Positions 42,715 to 54,249 of a stretch of 64,000 bases of DNA are shown here, piece after piece. Every line of letters starts with the position of its first letter. Position 1 is the first letter of the stretch. Position numbers and translations under genes: made by a program. The stretch comes from Planoprotostelium fungivorum (Eukaryota > Evosea > Variosea > Cavosteliida > Cavosteliaceae). The notes below the pieces were generated by a model. That model ran no database searches and was not told where the DNA came from. It was given only the letters and a program-made list of their open reading frames with translations. Location: positions 124,001 through 188,000 of the forward strand of contig MDYQ01000008.1 of NCBI GenBank assembly GCA_003024175.1, given 5' to 3'.

Positions 42715-45447
42715 GCTCGTCGCGGGCTACACACAGAACCAAAACCTTCCCAACGACCCCATCGGTGGATATGGAACGTGGGGTGATGTCACTTTCAATA
42801 CAAACAGTTTCCCCTACATCGACAGAAACATCTTTGCCAAAGCCAGGTATGACTCGACTATTCCAATGTCTGACGAATAACAGATTGTATCCTATTCCTC
42901 GTTGGAATACCACAATGTATGACAGATTGGGTAATGGAGATCAAGCTCTGGTGTATTCTGGAATCGATCCCGCCGTTGCAGACATCCACATGCAGCTGTT
43001 TAGACAATATGGAATTCACGCCGTCTCCGTTGAGCGATTTCTGAGTGGGTCCATTCTCATCCGAATGACATCATTCCATCGCGATTGACCTCCATCAGCC
43101 GTCGCCACCAGTGTTGAAGGTAGTGCGTTCAGAAATTTGGCCATGGCAAACACGAACGCATCTGCCGCCAAGTTCGGGAGACTCTTCTACGCAGGCTACG
43201 ATCTGTCCGGCTGTGAAAACAATCCAAACTGGGTCTATGATCTACAGAAAGACTTCAACCAGAACGTCAAGAGATACACGACGGCGTCACACTATGCCAG
43301 GTGACCTCTACAACTCTGAGATCCTCGGTCATCGATCATGATCGATGATGTTGACGATGATCACAGACATTACGGTAAAGCGGTGGTACAGCTTTACGTC
43401 GGTACCCACAACATCTCCAGCACCGACGTGCGTACACGTCATCCGAATTGTCATCGAATTTTCACAGGGAATCCGAGCCGTACGATGGCTCCAGGCTCAG
43501 AATTATTCCGTCATTCTCATCGGCACGCAAGATTTTCGCGCGGACTACAACAACCAATTTCACTGGGACCTCTTCTCCACGGCCGACATCTACCAGACTT
43601 GGTGCTCTGGAGACGGCCCAGACGATATCTTGACAGGTATGACGTCACCATGACGTGTGTTGAAGTAACGCAGGAGTCTATCAGCAGGGATACGGAGACG
43701 CACAGTGGTGTCAGGAGAGGAAGATCGATTACATGTTCTTGGTTTGCAGTGGTGATGGATTGGTGCGAATCTTTCTTGTGAACCATCTGTGAAAAGAGTT
43801 GATCGACGATGCAGGAGAGGGGATCAGACCATGTCGTTCGAACGATCAATACGGCTGATGCAGGAAAGAACCTCAAGTATTACAGCCACATGCAGGTACC
43901 CATAGTTCGAATATTTTATGTCTTCGTCGCCTGATGGACACTGTCCTCACGATCCTGATCATCAACGTCATGATCTTCATGCTGATCGGCCACAGGTATT
44001 GGATCGTCTCAGAAGAGATTTCGCCGGTAACATCTCCGTCGGAGGTTTCGTTGGCATGGCAGACGATTTCCCTGAATCTGAGACCCTCGTACCTTCCGCT
44101 GCTTCCACCGCTTACCTCCCGGGAGGTATCGAAATTCCAAAGAAAATCCACGGTTAACGTGCGAATCAGGCAAGCCGTACTGGTGGATGCTGGACAATTT
44201 GGGACGTAGTCCCGATTTCAACTTACGTCTGACGGCCAGTGTGGTTCGTCACCTCAGCAACGGTACAGTCCTCCCGTCCCAAATTGATGTTCCCAACGGA
44301 ACCATGCCCGCTCCATTCAACCTTCCCACGGTGAGTTTTCCGTCGAATTTCCATCTCACGATCCACACAGATCGATCGAGTGGGTGAGGTCATCAGCGGT
44401 GATGCCAACTCTTCCGTCATCTCTGGTTTCGCATCTGTTTATGAAGCCATCGGTTGCTATCGCGACGGAACCGACGAGTTGTGGGCAGGTGACATCGATA
44501 TGGTACTGCCATCGCAGGCACTGAATCGAGATAGGAAACGTCACCACTTTGGGTATGACGTACGAGCAGTGCAGTTCGTTCTGTGCGACGCAGTACTTCA
44601 CACCCTATGCTGGTCTGTCGGGTGATCGATGCAAGTGTGGCTACGTCTATGGTTCACTCGGTCCTTCTACTTCTTGCTCTCTACCGTGCAGTGGAAATTA
44701 GACTCAGATTTGTGGTGGAGAGAACTCCAATACGGTCATCATCATTCAGAAGGTACACTTGATGCATCGTCATCATCATCACGATCACGTTTCATCACCG
44801 AGAGATCTATTCTGACGCGATGACACAGGTTCCAGCCGTCATGAACATCAGCTACCTCGGCTGTTTTCCTGACAGCGGTAGCTCACGCGATCTTAACGGT
44901 TCCTCAACGTCAGTGATGACGGTACAAGATTGTGCTGGATTCTGCAGAATCTATCCTTATTTCGGTGTTCAGTTTGGATCTCAGTGAGTTATCATCGCTC
45001 GGTCTCAGTTGATGTCAACAGATGCTACTGTGGTAATCATTACGGCCGTTACACGGGAACTGTGCAGTGCACGACTCAATGTGCTTTAAACAGCACCCAG
45101 CACTGTGGTGGAGCTTATGCAAACTCTGTCTATTCGTCGAAAGTGGTGTCCATTGGCAACGTGAGCGTCACCATCACACACTCCTCCATCATCGTCACGA
45201 TGATCATCAATGTGAGCGTCGTCTTTGACTTTGCTTGCAGGTTCAACTTCCTGATGCTCCGTTTCCGGTTACGAACGTGGCCACCACCACAGCTGCTCTT
45301 TCTCAAACGACTTCGACAACATCGCAATCAGACAGGACCAGCTCAATCGTGTTAGGAACAGTGACCAGTACGGAGGCTAATGCGCGATGCATCCGTCCTT
45401 TCTTCCTCTCCATTGGTTTCATCGCATCAGCGATTCTCTTGTGGTAA
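42715..45447 (+). CDS. Glycosidase-like protein with two WSC domains and GPI-type tail
   Basis: The first recognised exon (about 42715) encodes AGYTQNQNLPNDPIGGYGTW. The next part reads QALVYSGIDPAVADIHMQLF RQYGIHAVSVERF, NASAAKFGRLFYAGYDLSG, YGKAVVQLYVG, AVRWLQAQNYSVILIGTQDF and QGYGDAQWCQ, a TIM-barrel style resembling GH71/GH99-like enzymes (tentative). A spacer leads to WSC domain 1 (IGCYRDGTDELWAG ... FCATQYFTPYAGLSGDRCKC GYVYG) and WSC domain 2 (ISYLGCFPDSGSSRDLNGSS ... CYCGNHYGRYTGTVQCTTQC). A Ser/Thr-rich stalk and hydrophobic end (FFLSIGFIASAILLW, TAA 45447) suggest a GPI anchor. WSC domains bind glycans. The start and signal peptide were not found, and some middle exons (43650-44400) are uncertain. 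Confidence 0.7.
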
Positions 45448-45933
45448 TAAATGAGTTGCGACATCATCATCTGATACACTTTGAAGTCACATCGCCATCT
45501 CATCCATCATCCAGCACATACTTTCTCACCTTCATGTCACCGTTCCTCTCATCGATCACCGTCGTATCACACAGACATCCGATGGTGTCGCACTCATTCT
45601 CATCACACCCGATGCAAACCCGATTTATGGTTAATCCTTTGTGGTACCCCGTGCTGCCTCGGAAGCGGCGGCTGTGATGACAGCAAAACCTCCTCCTTCT
45701 CTGTCTCTCCCTGGTCTCCTCCGAACAGCTACAACGTGACATCGTCTATATCTTACCGCATAGTGGTCAGCTGTACAATGCCCATTCATCCACCTTACTG
45801 TGTGACTGTCGGCTGTGCCTGCAGGATCTTACTGAAAATCGTCGATATTTCGTTCGTGCGTCTACTTCTGCAAAATTCTCCGTTTGGCTGAGAAAAAAAG
45901 GCCCGAAAGGTGGAACATTTTTCAGGACAGAAC
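45448..45933. other. Intergenic region with weak coding potential
   Basis: About 485 nt between the WSC protein and TPS/TPP. A frame without an ATG runs from about 45672 to 45950 (...QLQRDIVYILPHSGQLY..., LTENRRYFVRASTSAKFSVW), directly before the TPS/TPP start. It could be an upstream exon or chance. A CAGCTACAACGTG word lies at about 45727. Nothing else was recognised. Confidence 0.35.
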
Positions 45934-48900
45934 ATGCTGGTAGGTAGCCCTCGGCTGAGAGCCGTCTTCTCGATGTCTCCCACGAATCGACCCAGACAGC
46001 AGTCTAGAATCATCATCGTCACCAACACACTCTTCAAAGATGACGAGGAAAAATGTGGGCGATGGATCGATGGAACTGTCTGACGACGTACAGCAGGGGA
46101 AGTGGGCATACATAACCATTGTGTTACAGCAGCCGGCTGTCGCCTTCAGGCGAAAGGTGAAGAAATGATGATTTTCTACGTCACCATGCTCATACGTCTA
46201 AATAGGGAGAGACATTCTGTGGGTCGGTCACGATCCAGATATTGTCACAGGTTCTCCCAAACTATCCTGCCTCAATTTAGAAGGTAGTGGAAGATTGGGA
46301 GTTCCCCTCAGTCCTGGGACATATAAAGGATGGCACAATTATTCAAAGAATGTCTTATGGCCCATCTTCCATTATTACGGCAACAGAGCCGGCCACGATC
46401 TCGATTCTGAAATGTGGACTGACTATAAGGTGAATGAGAAGCTGGAACACATCAACCCATCTTTCTTTTTCTGTCTTGGATCTTCTCTTCTCACTTCAAT
46501 GATTGTGATGTTTTTTTATACTCACTTACGTCATCACCCCATCGATCTTTGCTGATCTCCATTGTCAGGATGCCAACACGAGATTTGCCGATGCAATCTG
46601 TGCAGAATATGTTCGTGGAGACATCATAATCGTTCAAGACTACATGTTAATGTTATTACCCTCTCTCCTCAGAGATCGAATCCCCACCGCCGTCATCGCT
46701 TACTTCTGTCACATCCCTTGGCCATCCACAGAATTATACAGAAGTGAGTCATCACTTCCATCTCCATCTCACATCATGTTTCGCTCACATGTGAAGGTCT
46801 TCCCGTGAGAGATGAACTTTTAGAGGGACTCTTGGGTGCTGATCTCGTCGGTCTTCAGACGTTCAGCGACACTCGCCACTTCATGTCTGCCTGTGCGAGA
46901 GTTTTAGGTGTCACACCCATGGAACAAGGTAGAATCTCTCGATGGCGCCCCATTTAAAATTCAAACAGGAATCTGGGCGGGAAGAGACAAGTTTGTCAGA
47001 GTCGATGCGTATCCCACGGGCATCGATGCTGAAGGCATCACGACCATGATCACAAAAGATTCTTTTCGAGAACGAACGAACAAACTGCGAGACAGTTTCG
47101 GCGAGAAAAAAGTCATCGTGTGCAGGTGATCACCTCTTGACGCGCGGGACGTTCAAATTTTAAATTCTCAAAGGAATCGTCTCGAGTACGTCAAGGGAAT
47201 ACCGTTAGTGCTGAAGGCCTACGAGACATTGTTAGAAGAACACAAGGAGTGGATCGGCCACACCATTCTGGTTCTCATGTGTCATTCGAATTCGACGAGA
47301 ATGGAAGAGGGTAACGATCTCAAGATCGAAGTGGATCGAATCGTGGGTGAGATGCAGATGATGATGATGATGATGATATGATGATGATCGATCGTGATGA
47401 TCGATCGCGAAGATGATGTTGATGGTGATAGGTTCGATCAATGGAAAGTTTGGTAGCATCGGATACACACCGATACAATACATGAATCGACACGTACCAC
47501 TGGAAGAAGCTTACGCTCTATACGCCGTGGCAGATTTAGGTATACAGACACCCCTCCGAGATGGTGAGTGTCTCTCATCACCATCATCATCATCACCATC
47601 ATCTATCCATCTCATCGTTCGATATTTCTATCTCTCACCTCCACTTCTAAAACATTCATTTGACAAATTTGTTGTCTAGGTATGAACCTGACGTGTCACG
47701 AATACATATTATGTCAGCAGGAGAACATGAATCCTCTCATATTGAGTGAACTGGCCGGTGCCGCTCACTGTCTCAGTGGTACCATCCTCGTTAACCCTTG
47801 GGACAATTTGGGAGTGAGTATTAGCCATCTACAACGAGTGACGTCACGCTGACGCGTTGTAGATCGTCGACGCCATTCACTACGGCCTCACCATGACAAA
47901 ATCTCAGAAGAAAATTCGATACCAGAACTGCCTCAATTACGTCCTCAAGCACAATTCAGAATACTGGCTCAATCTATTGGTCTCCGAGGTGGATCGATCA
48001 TTCTTGCCGATCTACAACACGCCACTCACCTTCCCAGGTCGAACAGATCGCCCACAACCAACCCGAAGTAGAAGGACCTCTCATCCGAGCCAACGAAGAA
48101 GACATCGCCACCTCTTTCTCCTCCGTGAGTCATCTCGTGACATCATCACACGTCATCACCATCTACAACGAGCCACGCTCACCCTCGCAGAGCCGTCGTA
48201 GATTGATCCTTCTCGATTACGATGGAACGCTCACACCCATCCAATCGATTCCAGGAAAAGCGTATCCACCGAGGTCTCTCATCGCTCTACTGAACCGTCT
48301 GTCTTCTATTCCAAACACACACGTCTACGTCATCTCCGGTAGAGACAGGAAGACTCTGGGACACTGGTTGGGTGGTCTGCCCATCGGTCTGTCTTGCGAA
48401 CACGGACTCTTCTTTAGACAGTGTCAGAACGGTGAGTCATCATCTTTATCATCACCGACGTCCATCGTGTGATGATCATCACGTGATGACGATGATCAGG
48501 TGGTGTCGTTTCTGAATGGCAAGATCTATTGGGCGAAATGGATTTGAACTGGAAATCTGACGTGGAGACTTTATTTCACTATTACGAGGTATTTTATTCT
48601 TGAATGGAGACGTGGCTGATTCTTCATAGGAGAGAACGCCTGGATCTTACACTGAAGTGAAGGAAGTCAACATCACGTGGCACTATCGTAATGCCGACCC
48701 TGAATTTGGAGAATATCAGAAGAACCAGCTGTTGGCTTATCTACATCAGATGCCAAATACACCGATAGATGTTCTAAATGGAAACAAGGCGGTAGAGGTG
48801 AGATATTTTATCTCGTTTTATTCTTCTCCTTCGCCTTCTCATCGTGATGAGTTGCACGAGTGATGATGTATAGGTGAGACCGTTGGGAATCAACAAGGGG

Positions 48901-49194
48901 TCTGTCGTGAGAAGAATCATGAACGCAGAAGGAGACGTTGACTTTGTCTTGTGCATCGGTAATGACGTCACGGGTGAGACGTTCATCTCCATCGGACATC
49001 ACGTTCCATCATCGTCACCATCAAGAACGAAAGTCCTGAAGAGAGAAACAGATGAAGATATGTTCGAAGAGCTGAAGAGATGGGACAACATCCAAAAGTG
49101 TCACACCGTGATGGTGGAGAAGAAACCAACCAGTGCATCGTGTTATGTCAGGAACCAACCTGCTGTTATATCTCTGTTAAATCGTTTGATATAA
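45934..49194 (+). CDS. Trehalose-6-phosphate synthase/phosphatase fusion
   Basis: Makes trehalose from UDP-glucose and glucose-6-phosphate, in protists an osmolyte, reserve and spore or cyst protectant. ATG 45934 (MLVGSPRLRAVFSMSPTNRP) leads to SRIIIVTNTLFKDDEEKWEV and GDILWVGHDPDIV. The GT20 domain continues SKNVLWPIFHYYG, IIIVQDYMLMLLPSLLRDRI, YFCHIPWPSTELYRSLPVRD ELLEGLLGADLVGLQTF, CRNRLEYVKGIPLVLKAYE, PLRDGMNLTCHEYILCQQ, and ILSELAGAAHCLSGTILVNP WD. The HAD phosphatase part follows with LILLDYDGTLTP (DxDGT), VYVISGRDRKTL, and GNDVTDEDMFEEL, ending VISLLNRLI, TAA 49194. The usual HDYHLM is QDYMLM here, so synthase activity may be altered, as in class II plant TPS or yeast TPS2. Several introns carry the CTACAAC repeat. 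Confidence 0.9.
47814..47862 (+). repeat. 49-nt intron flanked inside by 11-nt inverted repeats
   Basis: GTGAGTATTAGC, then CATCTACAACG, a core AGTGACGTCACGCTGACG, and CGTTGTAG|ATCG. Left and right words are inverted copies, and the right one gives the 3' splice site. Splicing joins NPWDNLG to IVDAIHYGL in the TPS domain. The core also holds the palindrome TGACGTCA. This is the clearest transposon-like example. Confidence 0.88.
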
Positions 49195-49325
49195 AACCCT
49201 GTAGAATACACCGCGCAATCAATCTTGTCATTAGGAAGTGATGTGAGGAAGAAAGCAATGAGAGCAAGTCAGTAGATATTCTCTCATCATGTTCAACAAA
49301 ATGGAAAGGTTGCTCCAAGTTGGGT

Positions 49326-49435
49326 GTCTCTGTAGCTCAATGGTAGAGCGTGCATCTCTTTTCATAGATATCAGTCTTCGGACTGATTCCATCCAAAAAC
49401 CCGTCTATCCGCAGTTTCGAATCCCACCAGAGACA
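49326..49435 (+). tRNA. tRNA-like sequence, probably decayed
   Basis: The ends form a good acceptor (GTCTCTG/CAGAGAC) and the D arm GCTCAATGGTAGAGC is intact, as in the sequence at 27970. The T-stem is broken, and the middle is about 35 nt too long. It includes a perfect hairpin ATCAGTC-TTCG-GACTGAT. No convincing anticodon arm could be drawn. It may be a pseudogene or an unusual intron-bearing tRNA. Confidence 0.4.
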
Positions 49436-49609
49436 CCTTTTTATCCCTCACACCTTCATCATCTCATCCAATGACCTCCATCACTTGCAGTAGAACAGTT
49501 CTTATTCATTGTCATCCATTTCAAAGATGCAATGGATCATGTCTATCGTCTATCATTCAGTTCGATCTATTGAGTCGAATGAATCGATTGTCGATGGTTG
49601 GCATTTTAT

Positions 49610-52600
49610 TCAGATCTCGGGCATCTCAGTCTTCCTCTTCTGACCGATGTGCATGTCCTTGATGAAATCCATGCAGATGTGGATCGTCTTGTCTACATCG
49701 ACCGCAGTCACTTCCCTCTTCTTCGATTTGGCCAGACCTTGAGCGAGGGCGACACAGTTCTTGATCTGTCTGCCGTTCATGACGTAGTCCGCGAACGAGT
49801 TCTCGTCCAAATGATGAATGCCCGCCGCATCGAACAACATCTTCCACACGGAAGCTCGGATCTGGTTGTTTCAGTTGACTCTCGTTTTCTCTTCTTCACC
49901 TCGCGATTGAGCGGCTCGTAACGGAGGGCGACTGTGATACGGGAGTAGAAGGCGATGTCGAAACTCTCCACGCGGTTGGATGTGAGGAAGAGGATGCCTT
50001 GGTAGTATTCGAGCAGCTTGAGGATGACCCCGACCATGGCGTTACGGGTGATCTCCTGATAGCCCCTCTGCTCTAAGAAGATATCTGCTTCGTCCATGAG
50101 AAGGACCGCCCTCCACTTGGATGATAGATCTATAAATAGGTCAGATCGATGCGATGGTGAGGCTGTATGCGCACCGAGGACGGTCTTCAGCCTCTTCTCT
50201 AGGTCTTGGGGTGTGGTGCCTAATTCGGCGACGGATACGTAATACAACGGCTTGTGCAACACTTCCGCGACGGCCTCGGCCGTGAGTGTCTTACCTGTAC
50301 CAGGTGGTCCGTGCAGTAGAAACTGTAGGTGTGTCACGTACTTCCGTTGCATAATGTGGATAGACGTGACTCACGATGCTGCCTCCTCCCTTGCCGCTGA
50401 CGATGTCAGAGAAGATCGTCTCGCTGTGCTCCACGACAGCTGAGATCAGATCTTTCCTCTCTTGGTCCAACACGAGCCTCTCGAACGCTCTCTCGTTCCA
50501 ATCGACGTCAGAGACTCCGTCCACCATGACGTAACCCCAATCTTTGCAGGTGAAACTGAACGCTGCGATGGCAGGCCAGCACAGACACAGCTCACTCTGA
50601 GGCACCCTGAACCATCGTGAGCCTGCGTTTGGGTCACGAGAGAATTCACCGGTCGATCTGGTTGCGAGGAGTCTTCTCTTCTGTTCCGTATTTCTGTGCG
50701 TTGCGGTTCTTGTTTCTGCGGTCGAACCACTTATCCAAGTCTTTCTGCGCGGCAGTTCCGGGTTCGAATCCTTCTCGGCCACGTCTCCCGCCTCCCTGTG
50801 ACCCATGTCACTCGAAATTTCGCCGAGATCCCATCGAAATTTCACTCACCAGACCGGAGTAGTATTGCTTCTCCTTTGCCGTGACGACGTCCAACATGGC
50901 TCTACCGGGCTGAGATATCGTCATGTTGTTGTTCGCCAGACGGAAAGTTCCAGCCTCGTACGATCTGAAGTTCTGTCCCACGGAGAGAGACACGAAACGC
51001 TCTCCACGTGATGCGAGGTACTGAAGAGTCTCTTCATCTGCTGGCTTCCACGGCAACAGGGACTTTTTGATCTGGAAGAGGTGAGAAGCGTTGTAGACGC
51101 TCGACTCACGCTGTCCGAGAATTGCCCGATGAAATCTGACGTCTGCACGAGATGATCAGTCTTTCCGGTCTTCCCTTCACGCGACTCACCTTACTGTAGA
51201 TGAAAGAAGTGCCGGTGGATGTGATGAAGCCCAATTGGATGATGAACTTCCACACTCTGTGCATTCCCGTCTCTGTGACGTCATTCAGAAGGCAGCTCTC
51301 ACGCTATCGTCTCACTCATAAAGTCCACCGCTTCTGATTGATAGTAACTGTTCAGTACACGAAACCCGACGGGGTTCGTACCCAAGCTGGCAACGTGTGC
51401 CTTCACGACCATCTTGGGGAAGTAGAAGTGTGCCAACTGCTCGAACGTGATGACGCTGAGGAGAATCAGGGGAGGTGTCGTAGATTCACTCACTCGCTGC
51501 CGCGAATCGCATCTGCGAGGGGCTGCACCGGAGACACGAGGTCGAGCCACGTTAAGAGGACGTCAAGGCCGGCTGGAGGAGTCTTGGCTGATAGACTATC
51601 TCTCACTGCACGTGTCTGTCAGTGGTGGCATCGATTGAGATGGTACCTTCTTTCTTGTTCTTCTTGTCTCTCCTCTCGTACCATGTGTCACTCTTGCTGG
51701 TCTGTTGAGTGTCCGTCACCAGAGTCAACATCTGATGGGACGTCAGATCTGCAGGTGTGATGGAGAGATGCGATCGGGCACGATGATGGTGAGATCACTG
51801 ACCTGTCTGGCCATGGTGATGTCATAGAAATCGAATGTGGGGAGCAGCGTGTGCATACCTCTCAGATCTACAACTCTCAGCGACCCACGGCATCATCATC
51901 ATCATCGAAGAACGTCTCACCTGAACCGTCTTCTCCTTCATCCACTCGATCCTCCCCTTCTTCTCCCTCTTCTCCCTCTTCTTCCTCTTCTTCCTCTTCT
52001 TCCTCTTCTTCCTCGCCGCTACCTTCTCCATCTCTGTCCCAATATTCATCCCTGAGACCTCTCGAGTCTTTATAAGTGCAAGCTTTCTGCAAATCATCAA
52101 CGTCACGGTCTGCATGATGTCTTCGAACTCACCACGAGCACTCTCCTGAGTTGTCTGTTCTTGCTCAGTATCTCTATGCTCTTGATGTTGCCTCTAGAGT
52201 CACGGTTTACTTTGGCGATGCCGTTGAGAGGGACATCATCTGCATGTTGATTCCTCAGATCGACTCGATCTCCATTTCTTTCAGGAAGGGGATAGACGGC
52301 GTCTTGGATTCTAATGATGTGAGTTGATGAGAGATGTAGCTTTATAGCATACCTGGGAATAAGTTCTGACAGGTCTCCAGAAGTAGGCAGCTCTAACTGT
52401 CCACAGATGTCTCTGGCCAAATCTGCCTTCACTTTGCAGAACGCGCTGTAGAATGATCTGATGTCGTGTGAGGACGTTGGCCATTGAAAGTGGATCACAT
52501 TCTGTGGAAGAGCAAGGGCAACTCTTCTAAGGCCGTCTTCGTGTCGACCCATTCAATTTCCTCGCCGTCCGCCCTTCCAATATAATTCGAGAATGTCTTG

Positions 52601-52926
52601 AGATGGCGCTCTGGCATCTTCTTGAAGAATGCATCGATGTCGATCTTCTTGAGGTAATCAGTCAGTGCTCTCTGTGTTCCCTTGATACGGAGGATCGCGC
52701 AGACGGGCTTAATATCGGCGGCCTCTGTTTAAAAATGAGTTACGCCTTCGTAGGATGTCATCTCACCCACGACGTGCAAATTACACACGTGAACCACGGA
52801 GTTGACTATCTCATCAACGGCAGCTGAGACGCTCTTCTGCTGCTCCTGTGTCGCACATTCCAAGACGAGATTGAGAGTCTCGAGTTTGATCTTGAAGAAG
52901 GTGTCTTTCAGCACTTGTGTGGACAT
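49610..52926 (-). CDS. AAA+ ATPase with an acidic linker
   Basis: ATG 52926 begins MSTQVLKDTFFKIKLETLNL, followed by KPVCAILRIKGTQRALTDYL KKIDIDAFFKKM and EWVDTKTALEELPLLFHRM. An acidic run of about 25 Glu/Gly residues (51955-52060) comes next, then a middle domain of the type preceding the ATPase in fungal-style AAA proteins (ERFVSLSVGQNFRSYEAGTF, SFTCKDWGYVMVDG). The single AAA module has Walker A LLHGPPGTGKTLTAEAVAE, Walker B AVLLMDEADIFLEQ, and sensor ILFLTSNRVESFDIAFYSRI. It ends DMHIGQKRKTEMPEI with TGA at 49610. I treat the whole stretch as one gene; a split near 52100 cannot be excluded. Function is unknown; ATP-driven remodelling is expected. One intron (about 51073-51110) carries the repeat. 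Confidence 0.78.
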
Positions 52927-52997
52927 TGTCTCTGTACCGAATGAGGTTCGGTTGTTTCAAAAACAAGAAGGAGGTCATGTCACGATGGAGTGCGGTG

Positions 52998-53333
52998 TCA
53001 GCAGGGAGGCGATGGTGTGCGCCTCCTTCTTCGCGGAGTCGTTCCGAAGAATTGTATGGAGGCTGATAATACCTGCTGGTGGTGACCTCCTTTTGATTTT
53101 ATCTGTCCGCATAAAGCCACCTGAGTACCCACCTGAAGAGACTGCTCCCATTCGTGGAGTTGGGACGAATTTCCTATTTCCATGAATCGAACAAAAGCTT
53201 TATCATCGAGTTTATTTCTATTCTGTGCCGTGCGGCGTGTACCACGGTTTTCCGAGTCTGAGAGTTTCCACAACGCGTAAGTAACGTACGAGGCCTCGCC
53301 CTTCTCGTCACAAAACTGAACGAACAACAACAC
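52998..53333 (-). CDS. Small unrecognised protein, possibly OB-fold-like
   Basis: An open frame of 111 codons ends in a basic tail (TPRRRRRTPSPPC, stop 52998). Content such as FVRFMEIGNSSQLHEWEQSL, then QVGTQVALCGQIKSKGGHHQ, has the alternating pattern of a small beta barrel. No ATG opens the full frame; the first is at ME(IGNSS). Either an upstream exon exists beyond 53333 (a TTCGTTCAG acceptor-like site lies at about 53305-53313) or the start is internal. I do not recognise a family. Confidence 0.35.
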   Translation of the reverse strand: MLLFVQFCDEKGEASYVTYALWKLSDSENRGTRRTAQNRNKLDDKAFVRFMEIGNSSQLHEWEQSLQVGTQVALCGQIKSKGGHHQQVLSASIQFFGTTPRRRRRTPSPPC

Positions 53334-53499
53334 GCGGACACACGTTTAACGTTAACTTTCTCTGTGAGCTCTCATCTTCTCCTGGAAATTTACACCGAAG
53401 ATGGACTCTGCAAATCCGTCCGTGTAGCTGAAATCAACCATAAGCATCTCATCCCTCCGTCACGGTCTCACCCATAATGCTCAGCGACGTCAAAGATAG

Positions 53500-54110
53500 C
53501 AGCGGGGAAACAGAGATCGCATCGTTTTGGTAACAAAGTTCTTACACCCCGATGTCACTCTCAAGTCTCTAGAGGTAATCACCCTCTCATTTCAAGAACG
53601 TTAACCCTCCACAGGTTCCATCATACGTACTAAATTGGGCACATAGACATTTACCAGCTCCACGGTCCTTCACACTTGTTGGCTTCTGGCCGAAATTATC
53701 TACTCTCTGTGACACTCTCTACGCGACGGGTTCTGTGCAATCTCAGCGTCGATCAGACGGAGTACGTGTGGAAGTATCTCAAAGAGAGAGATATCCCGAT
53801 GGTCTCCAGCCAGATCGAATTCGCTCTCGTTCGAACGAAATGTGATATGAGATGCATTTCTTAGACATCTGACCGTCTGATATAGATCACCGTGATCGCC
53901 TATTCACCTCTTGTGGTCGGTCGTCACATCATGTGGACCAAGATCGACCCCATCATCAAGTAATTTAAAGAGGATCGGAGAGAAGATGGGAAGGACACCT
54001 GCTGCCGTCGCTCTCAACTGGGTTATCTGCAAGGGGGCTGTACCGACGACGTCATCTCCAGTATCTACCCTATCTTTTAGCGTTGAGACAAGAATTTCCT
54101 ACGACTGACG
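53500..54110 (+). pseudogene. Aldo-keto reductase remnant
   Basis: Pieces of an aldo-keto reductase in order but in changing frames: NRDRIVLVTKFLHPDVTLKS (about 53517-53575), HIDIYQLHGP (about 53640-53670), YLKERDIPMVSSQIEFALVR (about 53773-53835), ITVIAYSPLVVG (about 53885-53920), and KMGRTPAAVALNWVICKGAV (about 53975-54035). The first barrel strands with the catalytic Asp/Tyr are missing on this strand, and the frame breaks several times without intron signals. A matching N-terminal motif (IFDVAEHYG, then YTDGFAESIFG) lies just upstream on the minus strand (about 53520-53390), suggesting a local inversion. Probably non-functional. Confidence 0.6.
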
Positions 54111-54249
54111 GCTTTGACGTGGATCACCCCTCTCTGAACCACATATGTTTGCACTAGAAAAGAGCACTTCCTCCACGTCAGTGAATTGAAACCCTTTCCT
54201 AATTCGCATTCGAAAGCGATAAACACACATCGGAACACACATACCAATC

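Noticed and set aside
51955-52060. A Ser-rich protein on the + strand (runs of SSSSSPSS)
   Set aside because: This is the complement of the acidic Glu tract in the AAA gene, whose frame continues on both sides.
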